Shown: in pieces, positions 54,302 through 64,000 of the stretch | How positions within the stretch are numbered: the stretch's first letter is position 1 | Layout of the letters: every line of letters starts with the position of its first letter | Assembly (NCBI RefSeq): GCF_013373865.1 | Contig: NC_050474.1 | Span: 5,183,561-5,247,560 of the forward strand | DNA from: Monomorium pharaonis | Taxonomy: Eukaryota > Arthropoda > Insecta > Hymenoptera > Formicidae | Direction: 5' to 3' | Length of the DNA: 64,000 nucleotides | Translations under genes and position numbers: made by a program | Notes under the pieces: model-generated | Databases searched by the model: none | Told to the model about the DNA's origin: nothing | Seen by the model: the letters and a program-made list of their open reading frames with translations, nothing else

Positions 54302-56845
54302 CGGACCCCATTCGAGGAGCGCGCACTTGAGGCACTCCATCAGCTGCTCCTCGAGTAGGCTTTCGGCATCAAAGCGGCTCGTCCCTCAAACACGCTGGTA
54401 ATGGGTCAGACTCGCTCGAGTGTCGTGGCTCTTGGAATCCCCTTGTCCTCCCGGAGCTAGGGCTTTCAAACCGTGCCTTCCTCCCCAAACCGACGCTCGC
54501 CCCCACCCCCCCTTCCCTTTCCTTCGGCAGCTAACCACCGTACTAAACCGCCAGACCACCTCCCCCGCGCGTACATGACCGCCGGATCTTCCCACCCACT
54601 GGGCTTTCTGAGCATACGTATTAATGCAGATTTCATTATGCACACCGCCAACGCCTAACCATGATCCAGCGAACCACCCTCTCCCCCTCCTTCCCTCCCG
54701 CCTTGCCGCCAAGTGTTTACGCGACCAAGATGCCGTTGTCGTCGTCGTCGTCGCAGCAGCTTGAATTATTCGTGTCCCTTTGACGCCACGGAACTATGCG
54801 GAGCCCTTCACCGCCGCTGATTAATCGCCCGGCTTTTTAACGCGCCGTTGCCGCTAACGACGCCACTGTTACATTTGAATGCAAATCGTGTAACGTGCTT
54901 GTGCGGTGCGCGTATAGCCGCGCACGTAGCTGTTGGCTCTTGCCTGATGGACCATCAGTAAAAAATGTTGATTTCCTTGCGATAGTCGTGAACGAGCTAA
55001 AGAGTAAAACTTATAATGAAAAAGATATCTACATGCAGATATGCACTCTGGGCCGAGTTACGCCGACGCATTATAAATTGCGATTTTGCCCGAAATTTCG
55101 ATTTCATAATCGCGAGGGACGACGATTCGACGGCCGAGATTCGACATTCGAGTTAATTTTGTAGCGTTTGGTTCATACGTGCCAATGTGCTTTCAATGAA
55201 AGCGATCTCTTTCTAAATTGAGCGGGTAACTTTTGTCATCAAGCACACAAGCATTCTATTGAACACGGCATTATATACACATAGCTAGCATAATGCACCG
55301 TATGTACCGGTGCCGAATGTAATTGTGTTTGCTCTCTCCGCCGGGGGTACTGAATTAATGATCAATAAACATGTTATGCTCTCTTTATTGACTATAATGT
55401 TATATGCCGCGCGATTATCGTGTGTTATATTTATCTACCTAACATTCGCACCTTCCCGACTATCCCCTAGACTCCTGAATTCGGTGTTATAGCTCTGGAG
55501 TGCCTAATGAATGTGCCTTGTATTAATTAAAAAATACTGCACTTGGCTACGAGATAGTTTTATGAAATAAGATTACCTACTCTAAAAGTTCCTCTTTTCT
55601 CTCATATCGAATAGAAAAATAAACTCTATGTTTATATTAATGTTTTTTTCTTTAACTTGGTAAAAAAAAATGCGACCAACTCTTCTTCAACTGAGATCGA
55701 TTTGGCAAGCGGAAAAGTACACCGAATCTACCCTTCTTGCAGCTACCAAATTAATTCACGTACGTTCTCACATAGTCGATGTCCTATACAGAGAAGCGGC
55801 GTGAGCTAGACGAAGGGGGTGGTAGACCGTGCGATGGTAAATGACTGGCTTTGATTCACGATGCCATTGAAAGCCCGTTCCTCACCGAGGACGCAAGGAT
55901 ATAATGGCCAGCCAGCCGCATTTGGCGCTTTTCCTGGCGTCTTGCTAAACAACGATGCGTTCATAACTTAACCCCCTTTTCTCTTAGTACATTAAACTAT
56001 GACGTATCAAATTTTAACAGATACGGAGAAAAGGAAAAAATTGCGATTTATACGTACGCGCCCTACCACGAGCTTTTTCCTTAGCATGTGATTTGTTGGA
56101 AAATCTATGCTTGGTGCATCAAGATGAAAACTATGTATTCGGATGCCTGTGCACGTCGAAATAAAAATACACTCCTAAAACTCGGAAACTGCATATCTAA
56201 ATTCCTCGTGTCCTGAGCTAGATGGTATTCAACATTCTTCCATTCATGTATCGCGCCTGACATCACACGCACACATCCGAAAGAATGTATGAGATCGATA
56301 TTCTCTGAATTTTCCCCGTATCTTATATATCATGCTTTTGAATCAAATTGGAGAAATGGATTTTATCTCTAAATAAAGCTTTATCGATGTTATAAAGTAG
56401 TTCAAAAAGTCTTAAAAATTATTCCTTCGTAACATTATTTTGCTGAGAATAAATGTAAGAGAAATGTTCTTCTTTCAAAATATTATTCGATAAATAGTTT
56501 ATGCCCTAATTTCATAAAGATTTTATTTCATTTATTGTGCTTTTGTTTCTATTTATTTCATTTATCATGCCATTGTATATAGAAGAGAGCTACTTTTATC
56601 AGAATTTCTGTAAATTGAATTCTGTATATTATAAAATGCTGCATTAAGCAAGATCGTACTTGGTTTCGAATCAATCCTTGAAGTAATAAATAATTAAAAA
56701 TAAATTATATTAATTATATATAACACCATGAGACTAATCAGTATTAAATCCTCGATTAAATATACATCAATTTCAGACAATAAAAGAAGGAAAAAACAAT
56801 TGCAATTATAAATTATTAGATAAAATCATTCTTTTTTAATAATTT

Positions 56846-56888
56846 ATGAGATAATTAACATACTTTACATGTACGTTAATTATCTCAT
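56846..56888. repeat. Perfect 14-bp inverted repeat (hairpin)
   Basis: Arms ATGAGATAATTAAC (56846-56859) and GTTAATTATCTCAT (56875-56888) with a 15-nt spacer. Confidence 0.85.
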
Positions 56889-58749
56889 TAACAATTTTTG
56901 AATTGATAATAGTTCCTTCATAAATAAATTTTAATTTTTTAAATTATAATATAATAAGCTATAAATAAGAACTTTATTATTATTTAATGGTTCGTTTATT
57001 TAACAGTATTTGCGATACTTGAATTAAATAATCGTGGCTTTTAACTCATTACCACTATCTAAGAGGATTTACGATGAGGAAATTATTATTGGCATATTAA
57101 ATTTTACGTACACCGAGGTTTAATAAATGAGAAATCCGTGTTGGTCGTATCATTGATTCGACATCCTACAAATGCATTTAGACTTCTTGATTATCGATTC
57201 TCGATAATTACCTCTGGTTGCACAGATTCATTAATCTGCCCTTTTTCGTCATTAAGAAAAAAGGATGGAGAAGTATCCTTCGACCTGTATTTACGAGAAG
57301 TACTAATCGATATTGCATTTCCGCCGATTCAACCGCGCTCGCGCGCTTTCGGAAGTTTAATTTTTTAGCAGACTTGGTAATACCGCTTGTGTGGAATCCG
57401 TTCGGCTGCATCCCGCTGCGAATTTTTTCCATTGCAATTTATCTTTCAAAGAATATCACACAATTTACTTTTATTTTTTCCCGTCCGATGTCCCTATTTT
57501 CTTCACATATCAATTTTTTTCATGAAGCGGGTTTAAAAAATTTTCGAATAGATCTTCCACAATCGTATTTGTGACAATTCTGTCTTAAAAAAGTTAACAA
57601 AACATTAGAATATATTGTAATTTTTCTTTTCAATTCTACGAATGATTAAATATTATCAATGTTTCATTACCCGTATTTGCTGTATTGATAAAATTTGATT
57701 TACAGGATTCTTCACTTAAATATTCCTACGTATCTCCATGAATTACATTTCAACCTGGATTTTCAATCTAATTTGCCTTCAGATATTCATCATCAATGTC
57801 AACTTCTCCTGTCATCTTCAATCATACTTATATTAAAATTACAAAGCGTTCTGCATCAGGAAATGATGATAATGCACTTCTATTTTTGATACGCTGTCTA
57901 TCATCTTTTTCTTCCTTTAGATCAGCTGTAATTGAATACATTGCACTGCATTATCATTGCTTTATCTGTTTTGTTATTACACAAACAAAACAAAATTTGG
58001 TATGTATTTGTACATCTTTTCTTTATATTTTTAAAAACATAATTATATTCTAATCTACTTGTATAATTACGTTATCCGATGTCTTAATCAATATCTTTAA
58101 TTGTTTTAATTATTGCACTGTATATCTCTTTAATTAACATATAACGTTATATTGTATTATATCGGCTATATTTTATATATATGTTTATTTATTAAGCTAG
58201 GGCTTTATTTACTGTGTTATAATTTATTAACATTGTAATCACATTCAATAGTTATATTGTCTTCGTCATACAATTATATTATAATGTATTTGTATTACAA
58301 TTGGCATATATCAATTATTATAAATGGTATATGACATCATGCCTTAATTCATATTTCCACATACATATATGCTTTGAGTGTTATACTATATGTATTCTTA
58401 TCTTTTAATATATATACATATATATATGTTATTTATTAATTGGGTGTAATTATATCTTGTTTTATTTTGCATTTACAATAATAAATTAGGTCTTAAAATT
58501 CTTATCCTTTTTTATTATCTTAATATATCTTTCTATATTTTATATATTTATTTTGTAGTTATTACATTCAAACTATATTAGTTACATGCTTATGTAATAA
58601 TCAGATAAGAGACATCACTTAGCTGCAGCCTCATCAATCGCTTTGATGTTCCTTACTTGCAGCATAGGCATTATTTTCTCTGTATATTGATTAATGTAAA
58701 ATTATTATCTAATGTCGTCAATAAAAAAACAATTATGCTTAATAAAGGT

Positions 58750-58775
58750 GTTATTATTATTATTATTATTATTAT
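58750..58775. repeat. ATT microsatellite
   Basis: About eight TTA units. Confidence 0.95.
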
Positions 58776-60283
58776 ATACTGTTGCGATCTAAGCCAAAAA
58801 TAGTAACAAAGTCATCATTGATTCCATTGTTCGGGTTATGAGCTTATCAATGATAGCTAATTGCGGTATCGTTTTGTGGATTTAAAAGAAAATTGAAAAC
58901 AAGGAGGAAGAAGAGGTTAATATCGACTGCTTCCGAGAGAAATAAACAGGTCACAGTTAATTGGGCCGCCGTCATGTCCCGTTTATCGAATGTTTAATTT
59001 GTCTCATTACGTTGCCGGCACGTAATTAATTTCAATTAATTATATCGTCATTCCCAGGTCATCCTCCGCTCTCATTTTACGGCAATGATTCTACGTACAG
59101 TTCATTCGCGAATAAAATCACGTACGCCAATATGTAGAATTTTACGAGAGGGCCAGGAGCGCCACGTGCCCGTGTCACAGAGGCGGTCGCCGACTGCATT
59201 GCGGTTATAATTAATTGGCAAACTGCAAATTACATGATAATTCTAATTATTTGTCGCTTTGTAAAGCGATTGCTAGGATAATGGCGTGATTAGAATTTCA
59301 CGATTGTCTGTACCGCGCGTTTGTGGTGGCCGTAACCAAAAACCCGGGATTGCAGTTGTAAGTATCGCTTTACTCTCGTAAAGCCGTAGAGAATAAACTA
59401 TAATTAGTTAATAACGTGGACAACTGCGTGAACTTACAAGCGTGTGATATTTCTCAAATCTTAAAGTTTTCTACTTCACCAACTTTGTGTCGCGAAAAGT
59501 GCTTATTCTTTTTATGAAAATCAATGCATCTTTGCAATTTCTTTAACAAAATTTTATATCTTAAGAAACGTCTTAATTACAAATTGAATAACGCTAATTT
59601 TGGATTCAATTGTTACATGTACTGTTTTAAAGTACAGATTATTCAATTAGCATTTCGATGTAACGATTATTTCAAACGTTTTTTTATATATGTTTCAATT
59701 TCAGAATATATCTCTTTGCGCAATTCTATTCCATAGGCTTCTCCAAAGGAAAAGAGAATTCATTACGAGTGATATGGACATTGAAAAAATGCATCGCTTT
59801 AAAATTAACGTTCAAACTGTTCGTAATATATTCTGTCCTATTTCGAATGGTATCTATCCGTCGTTTAAAAAATGCAAACACTTTTGCATAGGCGTCGTGA
59901 AGCTGCAGTTCGTTTCGCTCACAATCCGAAAATGGTTTCTCTTTTCCTTTTTATTATTAACCTCTTTAATCCCTTCCCCGTGGGATTTAAGGAAAGGAAT
60001 AATCAATGTATTCGGCTTTGTAAAAAATATAATGGATATCTCTGAGATTGCTACGAAACATCAATTTTATGTTTTATATCGAATTAAATATTTAAAAATT
60101 ATAAAACGCCAATTTTTCTGTTAAAATTAATTAATACATTTAATCACACAATTACTTAGCACTTTTATAAAAATGCAGATTTTATTAATGATTTTATTTT
60201 ATAATTCAAGTCATTAATTCAAATATAAGCAGATTATGGTACTAAGCGGTCCAAATATCTTTTATATTGTTTGTGCTACTCAC

Positions 60284-60475
60284 TTCAGCAGGAAAAGCAT
60301 AGTTATTAATACGATGCTCAGAGCCATGACCGTCGTCCATTCCGTAGTGAATATATATCTCTTCGAACTGGTAGTGATAGGCGAGCGGGCCACCCGTTAT
60401 ATTAACCCGTATCTTCGCCTCTCTGTCTGCTCTAAATACCAGGAATTGCCCAGTATTATGTAAGTGTCCGGAAAT
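60284..60475 (-). CDS. CA10: CA10-like exon A: core beta-strands with altered zinc site
   Basis: Internal exon of 192 bp, 64 codons, phase 0 at both ends. It is preceded by a pyrimidine-rich acceptor (TTTTGCTTTCAG) and followed by the donor GAA|GTGAGT. It starts with ISGHLHNTGQ and ends with NYAFPAE, which aligns with the vertebrate CA10 stretch from VSGTMYNTG to GEV. The motif EEIYIHYG replaces the QFHFHWG zinc motif of active carbonic anhydrases, so the His94 position is Tyr while His96 is kept. The proton-shuttle His64 position is Gln (NTGQ). GSEH is intact, including Glu106 and His107, and the final Glu matches Glu117. VNITGGP carries an N-glycosylation sequon at the position used in vertebrate CA10 (VNISGGP). 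No upstream coding exon was found between here and the right edge. The identification as a carbonic anhydrase-related protein is secure; the exact paralogue is not. Confidence 0.97.
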
Positions 60476-63400
60476 CTGAAAGCAAAATTGATTGAAGTTT
60501 GTTAGTACCAATAATAAACTTGGTGAGCAGAATGCAATTAAATAGATTCATTCAGACAGAAGTCTAATTGCATTAATTGATGGATGCCGAAAATGGAAAT
60601 AAAGTTTGCTATGTACACACAAAATTTGTTCGTACTTTCTCGAGTAATACCAACAAAGAATAATAAACGTAATAAATTGTGATAAATTAAAAAAAATTAA
60701 ATCATAGAATAATAAAGTCTAACGATATTTAATATATTAGTTGTATACTATATTAATTTATAGTTACGTCTGACATGAATATCTTTTTATTCGTAAGTCA
60801 GACTTTTGTCGGTAGTAACGTGAAAGGTTTTTAACACTAATTCGACTGCACTTTAGAAGGAGATTCACAAACAATGAGAGATTCGCATGCCTTATCGTAA
60901 TGAGCTGCATAAGAGCGCGGTTGCAAAGATGTCTACAAGAAAGGGTGGTAACTCGTCGTTCGTAGGATAATTGATTAGGCATTTAATTGGATGGAATAGC
61001 AAAACCAGACACGGTGCCATGTCGCACAGGAGCTCGGCAAAGTGCAAGACGAGGCCGGGGAAGTCCATTTTCTTGTACGTCGCCGAGAACCTGAATTATG
61101 GCGTCATCAGTTAGAAATAATGAGGTAACCTCGGGGAGAAGCCAGCCGCGGAAGACACGTCGGCAAAAGTCGTCGGGAGATAACTTATTATTTTGCAATA
61201 GATTTTTGGCCCGCCTGACCTCCTTTCGATGCTCTAAACCTCTCGTCTTCCGCGCACAGCGATTTTCCTTCGTGAAATTTATTACATTAGTATAGTATCT
61301 TTTTAAAATTGAATTTCTCTAATAAATCGGTAAAAGATGGCAGAAGCCAATATTTCGTTACATGTAAAAGTAATCTTTAAGAATCTTTTAACGTCATTTT
61401 TTTTTTCAAGACACAATTTAGTAAAATGGTAAATCATTTAGATATAACAAACCAGTTACAATAACTTCGTATCGCGATGCGAAAATTCCAATCAACGCAT
61501 AGCCCTGTCTAAGTTTAAGCAATCTCGACCATTACTTTCACTTGGAAAATTCCTTCGTCGCTGTTTCCTCCAGAATTCATTTAGATATGGGAGAGAACGG
61601 CGGCTCTCCCCCGCGATGACAGAGAGAAATGAACGCGAACAGGCGGCGCAACTTTCTCCCGGCGCGTAGAGGAGAGTCAATGGCGCATAACTCATTATTT
61701 CGCGATAGATTTCCACCCCTCCGGCCGCAGTGGAATAATTCGTCCGCCCCCTTCGTCTTTTTCGCCAGCTCGAATTCCTTTTTCTCTGGTACCAGGCGCC
61801 TCTGAACTTGGATCAATGGAGGCGACTTGGTGAGAGACCGGAAGGAAGACTCGCAGCGGAACACGATAGTTCCGCGCGATCTCGAACGGGCGCACAAAAG
61901 CCGCCCTTCTTTCGACGAAACTCAAAGTTCGGCCGAGGGGTGGATCATCTTCCAGCTCTACGCTCCCCCCTCTTCACCTCGTGAGCTTTCCCTCTTGCCG
62001 GTCGTTCCGCAAAGTCGTCCGCCACGGTCCGAACAATCGTCATTGCGCATTCTGGCCGGCTGCCGTAGAATCCACTCCCATTTTGTTCCCACAGGAGCTG
62101 CAGAATTCACGAGCGATGTTGGGGAGGAAATGGCGGGAGGGAAAACGGGGGAGGGGGGGGAGACATCGAGATATAAGAAGGCGCGTGGCGCCAAATCTTC
62201 TTAAAGTTCATCGACTTCGCGGCGCGGCGATGCTTCACGATTAATACCGGCCTTATACCGACGACTCCCTTTTTCGGGTAATGGGGATGCCGGTTGGGAG
62301 AAGTCGTGAGAATAATCGAGTTTCGCGGGAAGAGGTTGGGGGTAGTGCTTAGTTAAGAGCGCGCCAGACCCCCTGATGTAAAATCTAGTTCTCGCGGAGT
62401 GTTTACGAGATTGCCGAAACTCGCTAAATCCGTTTTCCATACGGGCTGCAATTTCGCGATTACGCTCTAGGGAATTCGGGAACTATGAAAAATGGCTTTA
62501 GTTGTATAATACGCGGCCTGGCAGGCCACGTTATGTCTGACCCCTTCAAGCTATCCCGATGTGATCTTCATTCGAGATCGCAGGCCGCAGTAGAAACGGA
62601 CGGACTTTGGTCGTACGGACCGGACTGCGCGCTAAAAAAGAAAGGGCAAATCCCGATCAGAATTAGGTACTATCAGCCCGTACACCAGCGGAATCCAGCT
62701 TTCGCGTGAAACGGGAATCAAGGCAGTGGCGGAGGATTAGCGCCACGAAAGACCTTCCAAAAGCCGGTTACGAAGTCCAACATTGTCTGGTAATTAACAC
62801 GAATCGAGCGGCCACCGGAATCGACCCTGCACGCGACTCACGTACATCCTCGCTCCCCCCCCCCCCCTCCCTCCTATCCCTCTCTTGGTACTCGGAATGC
62901 GAAAGGTTTCCTCTCGCTCGCGTGGCCCTTTTCCGCACGGTTAACCGACAGTCCGCTCTCTGTTTATAGGACGGTTAACGTCGTTTCGTGTGCCGCGCGA
63001 CAGTTTCTTACACCGTTCTGCGATCGAGTTTATCGAAACGTGCCGCTTCAATTATGGCGCGCCGGCCACAGAGGCACGGTCCGGGAATTGGCAATTCCAG
63101 CGCGACGTAAGAGAACGCGCTCGTTACAGCTTCGATTATAGCGAAGTCCGCGGATATACACACATACAATTCGCCAGTTTCGCGAGGGAATTGTTCGTGC
63201 GAAGAAACGTACTGTGGTATCGACGGGCCGTTAGCGGGCGGCTTTAGTGCGCGCCAGAGATAGAGAAGTAGCTCGTAAAGGCTCGCTGCCGTTCCGATCG
63301 GAATCTACTCGATCACTTGTTGCAATAAAATTACGACGGCCCGGGAAAGTAGCGCCGATATATAGAATGGCTCAATCTTACTTTACAAAATTTCTGGATT

Positions 63401-64000
63401 ACCTTAATTACCTCTCTTTTGAATTGCTTGTAAAAATTTTATCGGAAATTAATTTCTTCGTCATAATTAGAATCTGTTGTGTAGCCACAATTTCAAGCAA
63501 CACCGCAAGTTGATTAGTTAACTATATAATTGTTAAAATAATTAAAATTTTTGTTATCAATATATGCTTTAAATAATTTTTTTACTATCTCTCACTGTTC
63601 TGTACATTTTGATACGTCACATCAATTTCCATCAAAATCTAACCGGTCTACGATCTTGGAATAAAATATCGATGATCCCAAACCCCAAAATCCTTTTTAC
63701 GAGATTACCCGAATTGCAGCAGATGGAACAACGGTGAGAAGGGAACCGAAGAGAATTAGGTTTCGCCGGAAACGTGAGTTTCTATAGGAAAATTATGGTA
63801 TCTGCCGTATCTACGTCTGCTACCGTACTGTGAAGCGATCTATAGACGTTTTCGCGGGTGAACTGGCCACGAACGGGCGCTGGGCGAAAGAGAGAGGGGG
63901 GAAAGGAAGAGAGATGAAACGGCTGCAGAGCAAGCTCCGCTGAGCCGAAGACGTACGTTCGACTCCAGGAGGTGTTGGGGCGCGCGGTTCGTTCTATTGT
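60476..64000 (-). other. Upstream (5') intronic sequence of the CA10-like gene, truncated by window edge
   Basis: Sequence 5' of exon A on the minus strand. I looked for the expected FWGLIN and QSPVN motifs of the N-terminal CARP exon on the minus strand and did not find them, so this exon is probably beyond position 64000. The stretch 60600-61000 and 61270-61480 is AT-rich; 61740-63330 and 63840-64000 are CpG-rich, with a 13-C run at 62855-62867. A 58-codon minus-strand open frame at 60892-61068 is reported as a finding. Confidence 0.7.
62855..62867 (+). repeat. Poly-C run (13 C)
   Basis: Uninterrupted run of C followed by a CT-rich stretch. Confidence 0.85.

Larger units (their letters stand above)
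45018..60283 (-). other. Largest intron of the CA10-like gene (15,266 bp)
   Basis: Runs from GTGAGT to GTTGCAG on the minus strand. It holds very AT-rich stretches (46900-48450, 48960-49620, 56330-58700), microsatellites at 46823-46871, 50979-51014, 54273-54301 and 58750-58775, CpG-rich patches at 51380-51850 and 54090-54870, and two patches of complex, TAATTA-bearing sequence (53100-53410 and 58920-59340) that may be regulatory. A small minus-strand open frame at 52369-52629 is listed separately. No transposase, reverse transcriptase or RNA gene was seen. Confidence 0.8.
23152..60475 (-). other. CA10: Carbonic anhydrase-related protein 10-like gene (partial, 5 exons)
   Basis: Extent of the recognised part of one minus-strand gene. 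Five exons joined by GT-AG introns read as one continuous alpha-carbonic anhydrase domain of the CA X/XI class. Phases at the junctions are 0, 0, 1 and 0, and every join keeps the frame. Intron sizes are 15,266, 7,850, 13,330 and 242 bp. The three long introns all use a GTGAGT donor; the short one uses GTAAAA. Vertebrate CA10 is about 328 residues. The 212 recovered here match roughly residues 90 to 300, so about 90 N-terminal residues (signal peptide and first part of the fold) and perhaps 20 to 30 C-terminal residues are missing. Family members are secreted or surface glycoproteins of nervous tissue without CO2-hydrating activity; in vertebrates CA10 and CA11 bind neurexins. Drosophila has two paralogues of this class. 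The sequence resembles the one I remember with the YGFN and NMSEA motifs, but I cannot name it safely. Confidence 0.93.

Noticed and set aside
54080..54358. Open frames on both strands around a GA tract
   Set aside because: Extended by the GA repeat and high GC; no domain recognised.
59690..60124. 144-codon plus-strand frame near exon A
   Set aside because: AT-rich, Phe/Ile/Lys-rich chance composition, antisense to the gene, no recognisable motif.
1..64000. tRNA genes, CRISPR arrays, bacterial-type operons
   Set aside because: No tRNA B-box context with a foldable cloverleaf, no regularly spaced repeats with unique spacers, and the gene structure is plainly eukaryotic.

Overview
This is eukaryotic, almost certainly insect, genomic DNA. 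The only protein-coding gene I can support is cut into short exons with consensus GT-AG junctions and separated by introns of up to about 15 kb. The rest is non-coding: AT-rich stretches alternating with CpG-rich, Arg/Ser-codon-rich patches, plus many GA/CT, GT, AAT and homopolymer microsatellites. The lack of CpG depletion and the mosaic texture resemble ants and other Hymenoptera. That placement is inference; the sequence itself only shows an animal gene of insect type.

The gene lies on the minus strand and covers at least 23152-60475. Five exons encode 212 contiguous residues (212 including one codon split across a junction) of a carbonic anhydrase-related protein of the CA X/XI (CA10/CA11) class. 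In transcript order they are 60284-60475, 44922-45017, 37005-37071, 23520-23674 and 23152-23277. Reading phases match at every junction, and together they give most of an alpha-carbonic anhydrase fold. Two of the three zinc-binding histidines are replaced (His94 by Tyr, His119 by Gln, CA II numbering) and the proton-shuttle His64 is Gln, so the product should be a non-catalytic CARP. The exons for the signal peptide and the N-terminal third are not seen in 60476-64000 and presumably lie beyond the right edge. The extreme C-terminus is uncertain: exon 23152-23277 ends at a good donor, but reading through it adds only two codons before a stop.

Region by region: 1-23142 is downstream of the recognised exons and holds CpG-rich patches, microsatellites, a 105-bp dispersed direct repeat and hairpins, with no convincing gene. 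23143-23674 holds the last two recognised exons with a 242-bp intron. 23675-37004, 37072-44921 and 45018-60283 are large introns. The middle one contains an unexplained plus-strand open frame (40476-40814) that looks coding, possibly a decayed mobile-element or gene fragment. The last contains a small minus-strand frame (52369-52629) followed by AATAAA, and patches of complex sequence that may be conserved regulatory elements. 60476-64000 is 5' intron with a CpG-rich block.

I found no tRNA, rRNA, CRISPR array, intact transposon or gene cluster, and no clear previously undescribed system. The most useful second-look items are the 40.3-40.9 kb frame, the unresolved C-terminus, the 52.4 and 60.9 kb small frames, and the candidate enhancers near 53.2 and 59.1 kb.
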